Source of the DNA: Clostridiaceae bacterium
Lineage (GTDB): Bacteria; Bacillota; Clostridia; DSM-8532
Length of the DNA stretch: 55,102 bases
Direction of reading: 5' to 3'
Assembly: GCA_012516065.1 (NCBI GenBank)
Contig: JAAYXD010000258.1
Coordinates: 1-55,102 of the forward strand
How positions within the stretch are numbered: the first letter of the stretch is position 1; the number at the start of each line of letters is the position of its first letter. A program made the position numbers and the translations under genes. The notes beneath the pieces were generated by a model. The model worked only from the letters and a program-made list of their open reading frames with translations, was not told the origin of the DNA and ran no database searches. Shown here one piece after another: positions 1-8,954 of this stretch.

Positions 1-1475
1 AAGTGGTCAGTTTTATGATTGACGACCACATCGAATGGTATCACGCCGTTCTCGATGGCTGTCTCCACTATGCTGTAGATAGTCGCACTGGCCTGTGCTC
101 CACGAGGAGTGTTGCTGAACAGCCAGTTCTTCCGTCCAATAACAAACGGCTTGATTGACCGCTCGCTTCGGTTGTTGTCCAGCTCCAGTCGTCCATCCAG
201 CAGGAATGCCGTGAGCTTGCTCCACTGGGTATGACAGTATGCGATCGCCTGCCCAAGAGCACTCTTGGGTAGCGTCTTGAGCGACTGCTCATCGAGCCAT
301 GCAAGGAACTCGTCCAGCACTGGCTTGCTGCGCTCGAGTCTGGCTCTGTGTCGCTCCTCAACGCTGACGTCCTTCAGGTCGCGCTCGATCGCAAAGAGCC
401 GATTGCAGAACTCGAGCCCTTTCTGGACAGCCGCCGGTTCTCCCGAGCTGGAAGGAGGCAACGCCTTAAGCGCCTCGTCGAACTTGCGACGTGCGTGAGC
501 CCAGCAGCCTACGAGCGTGACTTTGGGTAGTCCGTCATAGCCTGAATAGCCATCCACATGCAGGTATCCCTTGAATCCTTCAAGGAACCTGCGCGGGTGC
601 TTCGCAGATCGAGTCGTCTGGTAATCGAAGAGGATGATAGGAGGACCATCTCGTCCAGACCGGTACAGCCACAGGTAGGAGTGCGTCGATGCTTTCCGGC
701 CTTCTTCTCGCAGCACCTGCAGTGTCGTCTCATCTGCATGCAGCACTTCTTGCTGCAGCAGGTGATCACGCATCCGATCGTATATGGGAGTGAGCCATCT
801 GTCCGAAGCAGCAAGTATCCAGTTGGCCAGGGTCTGGCGAGATAGCTCCACTCCTAACTGACGGAATTGCTGCTCTTGTCTGTAGAGTGGTATGCCCATC
901 ACATACTTCTGAGTCATGACGTGTGCTATGGCTGATGGAGACGCCAGACTTCCTGGAATGACACTGGCAGGCATTTCTGCAGTCACGATCGGAGTAGTAG
1001 TCTCAGTGTGCTCGCAGGTGCGGCAGGAGTAGACGAAGTATACATCCTCCCTGACCTTCACCTGAGCTGGGATGATTTCAAGCACCCTCTTGACCTGTTT
1101 GCTCATCTCGTGCTTGACACTACCGCAGCGCTCGCAGATACGCTCCTCTTCAGATAGGCGATGCTCAACGACCTCAATAGGGAGATCATTGAGCATGTCC
1201 TGCCGATGACCGACCTTCTTCTTGCGGCGGTAGGTGATCGTCTCGACCGTTGGTTCAGGCAGAGTAGGTTTCGTCTCTGCCTCAGCTTCATTGAAGAGCT
1301 GTCTCTGCTCTGGAGGCGTTCGTTCGCTGGAGGCTCCATACCGCTGCTGCATAGCCAGCCGGTATTGCCGCTCATACCAGTCTAGCTTGGCAGTGAGTTC
1401 AGCGACCTTATGCTCCAGGATAGCAATCTGTCTCTTGAGATCATCATTGGTGAGGTCTGCAACTGCGTTGTCCAT
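1..1475 (-). CDS. tnpC: IS66 transposase TnpC, 3' end cut by the window edge
   Basis: Reading the - strand from the ATG at 1473-1475 gives an open frame to the left edge, about 491 codons. It begins MDNAVADLTNDDLKRQ with a coiled-coil-like N-terminus, followed by a QQRYGASSERT segment. A zinc-finger-like stretch follows (ERICERCGSVKHEM, then SCRTCEHTETTTPI), and then the catalytic DDE region with HADETTLQVL and VGCWAHARRKFDEAL. The C-terminal part has LELDNNRSERSIKPFVIGRKNWLFS cut at the family-typical place. All of this is characteristic of IS66 TnpC. A stop lies just upstream of the chosen ATG in the same frame. The adjacent +1 frame upstream also looks coding-like, so the true N-terminus could be slightly longer after a frameshift. 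Confidence 0.85.
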   Translation of the reverse strand, partial: MDNAVADLTNDDLKRQIAILEHKVAELTAKLDWYERQYRLAMQQRYGASSERTPPEQRQLFNEAEAETKPTLPEPTVETITYRRKKKVGHRQDMLNDLPIEVVEHRLSEEERICERCGSVKHEMSKQVKRVLEIIPAQVKVREDVYFVYSCRTCEHTETTTPIVTAEMPASVIPGSLASPSAIAHVMTQKYVMGIPLYRQEQQFRQLGVELSRQTLANWILAASDRWLTPIYDRMRDHLLQQEVLHADETTLQVLREEGRKASTHSYLWLYRSGRDGPPIILFDYQTTRSAKHPRRFLEGFKGYLHVDGYSGYDGLPKVTLVGCWAHARRKFDEALKALPPSSSGEPAAVQKGLEFCNRLFAIERDLKDVSVEERHRARLERSKPVLDEFLAWLDEQSLKTLPKSALGQAIAYCHTQWSKLTAFLLDGRLELDNNRSERSIKPFVIGRKNWLFSNTPRGAQASATIYSIVETAIENGVIPFDVVVNHKTDH

Positions 1476-1547
1476 ACCAGACCTATTCGCGGACGATCTG
1501 CAATCTCCTGCAGCGAATCAACCTTCTTCTCGGCAAAGTCCTCACTG

Positions 1548-1904
1548 CTAGATGACTGTTCTAGCGATCACCTCTGGGTGAGCTTGCCGTTGCCTTAGAG
1601 AGAGTCCATCCAAGAGCCACCGTAGCTCACGACCGCTGATCTTGGCGGGCGTAGGGGTGGTGGCATCTGGCCACTGGAACCGCCCACGTTCGAGGCGGCG
1701 GTAGTATAGCCAAAACCCGTTATGCTCCCAGTGGAGGATCTTCAGCTTGTCTCGCCTCCGATTGCAGAAGACAAACAAGCATGGAGAGAAGGGATCTAGC
1801 CCAAAGCTGTGGCTCACTATGGCGGCTAGCCCATCAATCGATTTGCGCAGGTCCGTGCTTCCACAGGCCAGGTAGACTCGCTCCGCACCCACATCGGTCA
1901 GCAT
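1548..1904 (-). CDS. tnpB: IS66 accessory protein TnpB (IS66 Orf2)
   Basis: This 118-residue protein matches the IS66 Orf2 family in length and motifs: VYLACGSTDLRKSIDGLAAIV near the N-terminus, then LFVFCNRRRDKLKILHWE and GFWLYYRRLERGRF. TnpB is required for IS66 transposition, although its biochemical role is unclear. It overlaps the end of tnpA by 7 bp, consistent with translational coupling, and lies just upstream of tnpC. No internal stop or frameshift is visible. Confidence 0.93.
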   Translation of the reverse strand: MLTDVGAERVYLACGSTDLRKSIDGLAAIVSHSFGLDPFSPCLFVFCNRRRDKLKILHWEHNGFWLYYRRLERGRFQWPDATTPTPAKISGRELRWLLDGLSLRQRQAHPEVIARTVI

Positions 1905-2221
1905 AGAGATGACAGTGCCCTTACCACGTCCAGTAATAATGTCGGGTCAAAGCTTCGCGATACGCTGATAGTGGCTTGGCCTACCCGTACAGACAGACCG
2001 CCCTCCGAGGTCGAGTGGTCTGCCACTTGGATCGGATGCCATTTCGGGCACTCCTGAGTAGAGGCCTCCTTTGCCTCAAACTCCCGTATCCAGTGCCAAA
2101 GCCGGTGGGGTTTCTGGTCATTGGCTTTGCACCATTCAACTGCACTCAGGCCACTAGCTCTGTAGTCAGCCACGCGAGCTTTCCACTGTTCACGAACCGC
2201 AGCTCTCTCAGCTCTCGTCAC
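1898..2221 (-). CDS. tnpA: IS66 accessory protein TnpA (helix-turn-helix)
   Basis: The 107-residue protein begins MTRAERAAVREQWKARV and continues YRASGLSAVEWCKAND, the pattern of the short IS66 TnpA family with a helix-turn-helix that presumably binds the element ends. It is the first gene of the IS66 operon, about 90 bp inside the terminal repeat at 2310, and overlaps tnpB by 7 bp. It appears intact. Confidence 0.88.
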   Translation of the reverse strand: MTRAERAAVREQWKARVADYRASGLSAVEWCKANDQKPHRLWHWIREFEAKEASTQECPKWHPIQVADHSTSEGGLSVRVGQATISVSRSFDPTLLLDVVRALSSLC

Positions 2222-2311
2222 GGTGATCGTCCTCCTGTATGCTAGTATCTTGAGGACGATTATCCCACAACCCGAACGGCCCGGCTAGGTGGGTACAGTT
2301 TGACGCTTACG

Positions 2312-3838
2312 TGTAGACGACCTGGATCGCTCGAGAGTCGACGACATAGTCTCTGCTCTCCAGGGCTACACTGACAAAATCGATGTCCTCTTCGCAGTCG
2401 ATGATTGTCATCATGTTTGGTCCAAGGAATACGGTAGTGTCTATGTGATGGAAAGACTCTGGCATGAGCTGAGGATGGACGACATCATTTCCGAGCTCCT
2501 TGGTGATCGCCAGTTTGAGTTTGATGTCCATGGTGCGGTCAAGGGCATGGTCATCAACCGAGCCATCAATGCCAGGAGCAAGCTGTCAACCTTTGAGTGG
2601 ATGGACAGAGATATGTACTACCCTGAGAGAGAGGAGCTTGAGCTGCACCATCTCTATAGAGCACTCGGCTTCCTGATCTCTCACAAGAACACTATCGAGG
2701 GCCGCATCCTCAGTAATCTGACGGACTTGTTTTCCATGGACGTCAGCGTGGTGTTCTATGACTGCAGCCTTGTTGACATGCATAGCGAGAGCTCGCAACT
2801 GGTCGAATACTTCCGGAAGGGGCGGACGCAGTCCCTGGTATCGTTGGTGATGAGCAGGGATAGACTGCCCATAGCACACGAGGTTCTCCCTGGCAATACC
2901 CGGACATCAAGACAGTGATCGATGCCATGGAGAAGCTCAAGGACAGGTATGCGGTTGGACGCTGCATCTTCGTTGGCAATCGCGGAATGGTAAGCCAGGA
3001 GAAGCTAGACCAGCTTAGAGCGTTGGGCTATGGTTATGTGGTAGGTGTCAGGCTCAATCAGTGGAAGGAAGTCAAGGAACAGGTGCTGACTACCGCTGGC
3101 CGTTTCTCGCAGATGAAGGAGAACCTGTATGTGAAGGAGACGGAGGTCAACGGCAAGCGCTATCTGATCTGCTACAATCCTGATCATGCGAAGAAGGATC
3201 GGTTGACTAGGGAGGTCGTGGTCAAGGAGCTAGAAGAAGAGATCAAGAGCCTTAGCCCGTCCAGCAAGAAGGCTGCTGAACTCTACTGTCATGAGTACAA
3301 GGGTCGATTTTTGAGGCGGCTCAAGGACGGCAGCCTCCGCATCAACAGAGCGAAGGCGCAGGAAGACGAGAAGTATGACGGCAAGTATGTGCTCCTGACA
3401 AGCGAGAAGGCACTCCCCAAGGAAGAGATCGCCCTGACCTACAAACAGCTGGCCAGGATCGAGCGGTCGTTCAGATCACTGAAGAGCCTGCATGATCTTG
3501 AGCTCGTGTTCCACTACAGGGATGATCGGATCATGGCGCATACGTTCGTGTGGGTCTGTGTTTGATACTCTAGAAATACAGAGTTTGATCATTAAGAAAT
3601 GCAGAGTCCGATAAGCAAGAGGACCGCCCGCCATGCCCTCGAGACCCTTGGCGCGATGAAGCTGACGAAGACGAGGCTGAAGGATCGAGAGTACCTAATT
3701 CGAACTGACTCAACGCCTGAGATCACTCAGATTCTTGAGGCGCTACACTACCAGATGCCGCCTAGGAGACTGCTCCAAAACGGCCTGAGAACGGCCATGT
3801 TGTTCCTTGACAACCGAATTCCCAGGGTAAATATGTAA
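2312..3838 (+). pseudogene. IS1634-family (IS4-like) transposase, 5'-truncated and frameshifted
   Basis: The frame is open from 2312, immediately after the IS66 tip, and reads V-D-D-L-D-R-S through the start at 2445. The segment to 2918 contains VVFYDCSLVDMHSES, matching the DDE core of IS1634-type transposases. A one-base loss near 2900 (a C missing in the ACC-CCG run) shifts the frame; it resumes at 2915. The second part ends with IERSFRSLKSLHDLELVFHY, the conserved YREK-like region, then DDRIMAHTF before a further frame break near 3560. A third piece, 3599-3838, supplies the C-terminal tail ending in LFLDNRIPRVNM. The gene is therefore dead: truncated by IS66 and broken at least twice. Confidence 0.85.
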
Positions 3839-3899
3839 TGGGGTAGGCTTACACCACGGATTCGGAGAGCGGATTGCGCTAGAAGTGGGCCTTGATTGC

Positions 3900-3932
3900 C
3901 TGTCCAGAGGCATTTTTTAGGCTTCTGGACAG
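3900..3932. terminator. Hairpin downstream of the IS1182 transposase
   Basis: CTGTCCAGA at 3900-3908 and TCTGGACAG at 3924-3932 form a 9-bp perfect stem around a T-rich loop. It lies just past the 3' end of the - strand transposase. It could be a bidirectional terminator or part of the element terminus; no T-run follows on the - strand side. Confidence 0.5.
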
Positions 3933-3942
3933 ACTCCTCCCC

Positions 3943-5523
3943 TTAAGTGCCGGCTAGGAGTCTCTCAGGAGTCACGAGCGAAACCCGCACCTTCATGATC
4001 TCCTGGATGTTCCTGTTGACGGCTACCAACAGCTCCTGAAACTCCGTCTTGGCTCTGCCAACGAATCGTGATACTCGGCCTCCGTGTCTGGTGCAGTGCG
4101 CTATCCGCTGCTCGGTCAGAGCTCTCCTGGAGTACTTCTCCCGAAACTCCGCCGTCTTCTGGTGTCTCCTCTTGGCCCTGCGCTTGGCTTCATGAGGGCG
4201 TACCCGTATCGTCCTACCCTTGCTGCTCTCAGTGCATCTGGACTCCAGTTCGCAGTTGTTGCAGACATCCGGCCTGAAATCGGCTCTGACCACCTTGTGC
4301 TCGTTCAGCAGTCGGTTGATGTCGAAGTACGCGTACTGCTTTGCGGGACACATCACGAAGCCCCTGCTTTCCTCAATCTCGAAGTCGTCTTTTGTGAACA
4401 GGCCCTTCTTGTTCACCGGCGCTGGTATCTTGGCGACCAGCTCGACCTGCTTCTCGGCAAGCTTCTCCTCGAGCTCCTCTCCTGAGTACGCGGAATCTCC
4501 CATGATCTCCTCTGGCTTGCTTCCTGTTGCCTCTTCGATCCTATCGACCATCTCAGGAACCGGCTCGGAGTCTGCTGCGTTCGCCGGAGTCACTACCACA
4601 TCTGCGATGATCTGAGCATTGTCACCCACTGTGGCTATGTATGCCTTGTAACCATCACTCTTGAGCGAGGAGGTCTTCCGGCCATGCCTCATCTCCGGAT
4701 CTGCCACGGAGATCACCCGGTCCCTGGACACTCCTTGTCTTAGCTCGACTCTACCGGTCTCCTTGCAGATCTCCACATCCTGTGTCGAGATCCTTTCGAG
4801 AAGCTCGCCGGCACTCCTGATGTCATCAGGCATGCCTTCACTCTGGGCGAACTTCGCCAGGCGAACACCATCGTCAACGAGGGACTGAAGAAGCAAGCGT
4901 TTCTGCTCAGCATCCTCCCAGTCGATCTCCGGCTTGCCATCGATGTCGTAGTCTGACCGATCCAGCAGTAGCCTCATTCGCTGCTCGAGCTCGCACAAGC
5001 TGCCAAGCTTGAGAACCATGCGAATGGCCTTTCTGATGAGGGTGTATGTATCAGTGGCTGCTCTGGCACCCCATACCATGAAGGAGTCTACCACTGCCCG
5101 GCTACCGGGACTGAAGATCCCTAGCTCTATCGCCTGTGATACTGTCCGAACCAGCAGCTTCCTGCCGTAGTCGTTGGCGAAGAGCAGACTTCTGTGCCTA
5201 CACAGAGTAACTGCGTCTATCCCGGCGAGGTCCCTCTTCACAAGCAGAGCGTACTTGACCCGCTCGTCACATTCGCTGGCTTCCTCCATCTCTCGGTCAG
5301 AGTAGCCTTTCTCGAGCTGTATGAGAGTGGCAAGAAAGGTGTGGACCGGACAGACAGAAGGGCGTCCGATATTAGAGTATAGCGGTTCAAAGTCCTCTAT
5401 CCTGAGGTTCTCCTGAGCCCAGTCGTGGAGGTTACGCCAGTACGGCTTTTTCCTCCTCCGCTCACGCCAGGTGACCTCATCGAAGGCAGCGGAATCGTCG
5501 AGTTGTCCCAGCACTGAAACCAC
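3943..5523 (-). CDS. IS1182-family transposase, apparently intact
   Basis: This 526-residue DDE transposase has the IS1182 layout. An N-terminal DUF772-type domain has EPLYSNIGRPSVCPVHTFLA and GYSDREMEEASECDERVKYAL. The catalytic region includes SRAVVDSFMVWGA, then SVADPEMRHGRKTSSLKSDG, ADVVVTPANAADSEPVPEM and IMGDSAYSGEELEE. A Cys-containing C-terminal block follows (CPAKQYAYFD, then DVCNNCELESRC) with a basic RVRPHEAKRRAKRRHQ stretch. There is no internal stop or frameshift and the length is normal, so this is the only transposase in the window that looks functional. The start ATG at 5521-5523 opens directly on the DUF772 region. Terminal inverted repeats were not identified by eye. Confidence 0.92.
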   Translation of the reverse strand: MVSVLGQLDDSAAFDEVTWRERRRKKPYWRNLHDWAQENLRIEDFEPLYSNIGRPSVCPVHTFLATLIQLEKGYSDREMEEASECDERVKYALLVKRDLAGIDAVTLCRHRSLLFANDYGRKLLVRTVSQAIELGIFSPGSRAVVDSFMVWGARAATDTYTLIRKAIRMVLKLGSLCELEQRMRLLLDRSDYDIDGKPEIDWEDAEQKRLLLQSLVDDGVRLAKFAQSEGMPDDIRSAGELLERISTQDVEICKETGRVELRQGVSRDRVISVADPEMRHGRKTSSLKSDGYKAYIATVGDNAQIIADVVVTPANAADSEPVPEMVDRIEEATGSKPEEIMGDSAYSGEELEEKLAEKQVELVAKIPAPVNKKGLFTKDDFEIEESRGFVMCPAKQYAYFDINRLLNEHKVVRADFRPDVCNNCELESRCTESSKGRTIRVRPHEAKRRAKRRHQKTAEFREKYSRRALTEQRIAHCTRHGGRVSRFVGRAKTEFQELLVAVNRNIQEIMKVRVSLVTPERLLAGT

Positions 5524-5643
5524 ACCTTACCTGATGTAATAGATCAATTTCACTATGTCAGGAGCAGAAGACAAACGCGAGACATATATTACCAGCTATC
5601 GACAGAACACTCACCTGGAAATCCGGTTGTCAAGGAACGATAG

Positions 5644-6001
5644 TCACATCGCAAACGGCCTTTTGGAGCAGGTTCCTAGAGTCGAGTGGCGTCGGCGGCG
5701 ATTGTAGAATGCCTCGACGTAGTCGAAGATCGCTGACATCAGTTCTTGACGGGTCGACCAGGTATGTCGATTCAGAAGTTCGGTTTTCAGTGTAGCAAAG
5801 AAGCTCTCAGCCACAGCATTGTCCAGTGCATCTCCTACTGTTCCCATAGACCCTAGAATGCCTGCTTCGCGTAGAGTTCGGCCCATGACAAGTGATGTAT
5901 ATGGACCATCCAACCACCCTTCTTGGGAATATGTCGATCACTGCAGCTAGATAGACCTTTCCCTCAGCTGTTGGGTGTTCGGTGTGATCAATGCGAAGCA
6001 C
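5644..6001 (-). pseudogene. IS3-family orfB (integrase-core transposase) relic
   Basis: Two overlapping frames make up one decayed gene. The upstream piece (6001 to about 5910) reads DHTEHPTAEGKVYLAAVIDIF followed by RRVVGWSI, the second catalytic-Asp region of IS3 OrfB. The downstream piece (5913-5644) reads GDALDNAVAESFFATLKTELL and a FYNRRRRHSTLG ending, the region with the catalytic Glu. A frameshift near 5900 separates them, and the N-terminal half is missing. Part of this relic (5968-6093) is related to 7961-8080. Confidence 0.8.
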
Positions 6002-6092
6002 GAGTGACTACTCATGATTCCGCCATCGCACTCTGCAAGCCACATAAGCACTTCCTGTGGTAAGCGGTGAGTTCAAGATCGCTATGGCGATT

Positions 6093-6547
6093 TATAACGG
6101 ACCCGGTTGTTAAGGCACGATTCTTGGAGTCTAAGCAATTGTGAATATATGGTTATTGCTTGGCCGACAATACGCTATGCACAGAGCATTTCGGCTGATC
6201 CGTAGAAGACCTCTGCCGGCGTCCGATTGCCTAGTGACTGGCGCGGCCTGACGCTGTTGTAGACCTTGATGTACCTCGCTATGGCCTCTCTGGCCTCTTG
6301 TGGAGTAGCGTATTCGTTCAGGTACACCTCGTCCCGTTTGAGTGTTCGCCAGAAGCGCTCGATCACGACGTTGTCCAGAGCTCGACCAGCAGCTCCAGCA
6401 CGAGCTTGCTCCTGAACTCCGCTGAGTACTGCCTACGCTTGGACATTTCATGGATCTCCGTTCCTCCGGGGTACCCGGGCCTAAGCTTCTTTCGCCATCT
6501 CCATTGCTTAGAGCCTCCAAGACCCTGTCAGGTTCTCGGGTCCATCA
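6093..6547 (-). mobile_element. Internally deleted IS3-family copy A (about 455 bp)
   Basis: The left end TATAACGGACCCGGTTGT (6093-6110) and the right end GTTCTCGGGTCCATCA (6532-6547) are shared with copy B at 8239-8954; flanks diverge outside these points. Inside, the - strand starts with an orfA beginning (MSKRRQYSAEFRSKLVLELL) that jumps directly into the orfB C-terminus (IERFWRTLKRDEVYLNEYAT to SAEMLCA). About two thirds of a normal IS3 element is missing, so it could move only with a transposase supplied in trans. Confidence 0.8.
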
Positions 6548-6636
6548 TAGAATGCCTCAACTGGCGCGTCAACGCATCCACGATGTGGTAACATGGTGAT
6601 AGGTTATGTCGTAACGGCGAGGAGGTTGTACCGGCA

Positions 6637-6969
6637 ATGGCGGTAACCGAAGCACTGATTCGCGACATCGCGCAGGTTGCAGTATCCGAGTGCCTCCCTG
6701 AAGCCATCATCCTTTTTGGATCCCACGCTACCGGCACCGCTGGTAAGGACTCCGACGTAGACCTTCTGATCATCAAAGCGGAGCCCTTCAGCAGTGGAGA
6801 CGATCGCCGTAGGGAGATGGTTCGGCTTTGGCGAGCTCTGTCGCGATTTCCTGTGGCGAAGGACATCCTTGTGTATAGCCGCGATGAAGTCGAACGGTGG
6901 CGCAACTCGCAAAACCACGTCATCTCGAGAGCGCTGAGAGAAGGGAGGGCTCTGTATGGGAGTATCTGA
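6637..6969 (+). CDS. MNT-type nucleotidyltransferase (antitoxin of a MNT/HEPN pair)
   Basis: This 110-residue protein has the minimal nucleotidyltransferase fold: an ILFGSHATGTAGKDSDVDLL core with Gly28-Ser29 and the metal-binding Asp40 and Asp42. Such MNT proteins partner with HEPN RNases; in characterised pairs the MNT protein neutralises the HEPN toxin by adding AMP to it. The start ATG follows GAGGAGG at 6619-6625. The stop overlaps the HEPN gene by 14 bp, the usual coupled arrangement. The pair lies between two internally deleted IS3 copies. Confidence 0.9.
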   Translation: MAVTEALIRDIAQVAVSECLPEAIILFGSHATGTAGKDSDVDLLIIKAEPFSSGDDRRREMVRLWRALSRFPVAKDILVYSRDEVERWRNSQNHVISRALREGRALYGSI

Positions 6970-7345
6970 AGAGGTACGCCATCTGTTGGCGGCAGCCCAT
7001 AAGGACCTCCGGGCTCGTCAGGGCATGTCAGACTCGAGCATCTTCGCCGACGAGATTTTCGGATTCCATGCACAGCAGGCCGCTGAAAAAGCTCTCAAGG
7101 CTTGGTTGGCCGCATTCGGTGTTGAGTACCCTAGGACGCATGATTTGTCCCTAATGCTGACCCTTCTTGACGCACAGGGTCAGGATGTCACCCCGTACCT
7201 GGGGTTGATAGAGCTTAACCCCTATGCTGTTCAGTACCGCTATGAAGCGTTTGAGGATCTGGGTAGTCCGATTGATCGAAGTGCAGTGCAGAGGGAGGTT
7301 CATGCACTCATATCAGCTGTAAGCGATCTGGCCAAACTGCGGTGA
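6956..7345 (+). CDS. HEPN-domain protein (toxin partner)
   Basis: This 129-residue protein fits the HEPN (PF05168) family. An early helix reads LLAAAHKDLRARQGMSD, then FHAQQAAEKALKAWLAAFGVE and PRTHDLSLML, the standard QAAEKALKA...H-D-L signature. HEPN proteins of this pair type are RNases restrained by the MNT partner. The canonical R-x(4-6)-H catalytic motif is not obvious, so this may be the HEPN subtype whose activity is less clear. It overlaps the upstream MNT gene by 14 bp. Confidence 0.88.
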   Translation: MGVSEEVRHLLAAAHKDLRARQGMSDSSIFADEIFGFHAQQAAEKALKAWLAAFGVEYPRTHDLSLMLTLLDAQGQDVTPYLGLIELNPYAVQYRYEAFEDLGSPIDRSAVQREVHALISAVSDLAKLR

Positions 7346-7599
7346 TATGCTGGCGTCTGTGGTTCTAGACCACGTTGGCCTGCCCGATACGGTATAGACA
7401 GCGTAGAGGAAGACCTCTTTCTACAAGGCAGCTCTGGGCCAAGGATATCTCTTGGAGTGGACAGAGCCAATGGCAAGCGACACAGAAATGGATTGATTTC
7501 GAGACATAGCCAACCATAGTCGAAGACGCTCCGACTACTTCAGTCTCTGTCTTGCCTCACTTGACCTCACACGGTTAGAGGCTGGACACCTGCGGCGGG

Positions 7600-7765
7600 G
7601 ACTGGATGCACTATGTATTATACAGTACAGACTGGGTCGGCTTCTGGCGTGATTCCGCGGGAACACTGTTCCAAAGCCTAGAAGGATAAGCTTTCCTGCT
7701 GCATTGCACCTTCTGACGCCTACCCGTGATTCGCATATCTCAAACCGAATAGGGCACCGGAACAG
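7600..7765 (+). pseudogene. Most decayed of three tyrosine-recombinase relics
   Basis: Base by base this stretch resembles 19670-19850 and 35260-35410, sharing the landmarks ACTGTTC, CTAGAAG, AAGCTTTCCTGC and CACCTTC in the same order. The better-preserved copies translate on the + strand to the recombinase box with HTFR and YDIGTV. Here the frame is completely lost. The surrounding 7346-7833 contains no gene that I can support. Confidence 0.45.
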
Positions 7766-7833
7766 CAAAGCAGATTCCTCAGTGAAGTCATCGCATTGCT
7801 GATAGCACCTCAAGCGCTCAACAGCCTCAGTCG

Positions 7834-8085
7834 ATGGACAGGATGAGGTTACGCCGTTTGCGTGGACACCGTGGATCAGAGGTTCAGAGAGACGAGAGCC
7901 AAGAACCCTCGCCGGACCTTATGAACCGTGAGTTCACGTCTGAAGTTCCCAACCAGCTGTGGGTGTTCGGTGTGATCAGTGCGGAGTACGAGTGGCTGCT
8001 CATGGTCTCACCGTGCCATTCCGCGAGTAACCTGATCACCTCTGCGGTGAGCGGTGAGTTAAACATCGCCATGACGATCGCTGGG
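7834..8085. pseudogene. Rearranged IS3 orfB relic with an internal inversion point
   Basis: On the + strand 7900-7970 reads PDLMNREFTSEVPNQLW, the segment that precedes the first catalytic Asp in IS3 OrfB. From about 7961 the sequence instead matches the - strand relic at 5968-6093, where the other strand reads DHTEHP. The two halves of one transposase are therefore joined head to head. No functional product is expected. Confidence 0.55.
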
Positions 8086-8238
8086 TGCCTGTACCTCACG
8101 ATTCTGTCCGCAGCGCTTTCCAAATTCGCAGTGTATCCGAGGTTCAAGGACAACGCAGCAAGGGAGTGATCCGGTGTGAGCAAATACTTGTCACTGTTGA
8201 AATACGAGGCAAGAACCGTCATTGGAGAGCCGGCAAAC

Positions 8239-8954
8239 TATAACGGACCCGGTTGTCAAGACACGGATTTTGGAGTCTAAACAATTGTGAATATATGGTT
8301 ATTGCTTGGCCGACAATACGCTATGCACAGAGCATTTCGGCTGATCCGTAGAAGACCTCTGCCGGCGTCCGATTGCCTAGTGACTGGTGCGGCCCGACGC
8401 TGTTGTAGACCTTGATGTACCCCGCTATGGCCTCTCTGGCCTCTCGTGGAGTAGCGTATTCGTTTAGGTACACCTCGTCCCGTTTGAGTGTTCGCCAGAA
8501 GCGCTCGATCACGACGTTGTCCAGAGCTCGACCTCTTCCGTCCATGCTGATCCTGACTCCACGGTCCTTCAGCATGTCGATATAGGACTGACAGGTATAC
8601 TGGCATCCTTGGTCACTGTTCATGATCTCCGGCATCCTCACAGCAAATGCCCTGTTTGCAGCCTGTATGATGAAGCCTGTATGCAGTGAGTCTGAGAGCT
8701 CCCACGATACGATGTATCGGGAATACCAGTCTATCACTGCCGTGAGATACATCCATCCGCGCTTGAGCGGGATGTAGGTAATGTCTGTGGCATACACCTG
8801 GCCAACATGGTCGATGCTCAGATCCCTGAGCAGATATGGGTACACGTGATGATGCTGGTTTCTCTTGCTCAGATTCGGGCCTGGGTACACCACTGTGATC
8901 GCCATCTCCATTGCTTAGAGCCTCCAAGACCCTGTCAGGTTCTCGGGTCCATCA
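8239..8954 (-). mobile_element. Internally deleted IS3-family copy B with partial orfB
   Basis: It shares both termini with copy A (6093-6547) but carries a different deletion. The leader next to the right end jumps straight into the middle of orfB. The frame 8911-8321 (196 residues) keeps YPGPNLSKRN, the ATDITYIPLKRGWMYLTAVID block with the first catalytic Asp, MNSDQGCQYTCQSY with the second, and GRALDNVVIERFWRTLKRDE with the Glu. OrfA and the OrfB N-terminal HTH region are absent. It forms the 5' border of the truncated gene that follows. Confidence 0.82.

Larger units (their letters stand above)
1..2310 (-). mobile_element. IS66-family element, left end outside the window
   Basis: Three - strand genes in the order tnpA-tnpB-tnpC, the standard IS66 layout, end at a terminal inverted repeat. 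On the - strand the outer end at 2310 reads GTAAGCGTCAAACTG, the typical IS66 GTAAGCG tip. The same tip recurs in relics at 16041-16056, 18583 and 18811. The element interrupts a + strand transposase pseudogene whose reading frame resumes at 2312. The other end lies beyond the left edge, so the target duplication cannot be checked. Confidence 0.88.
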
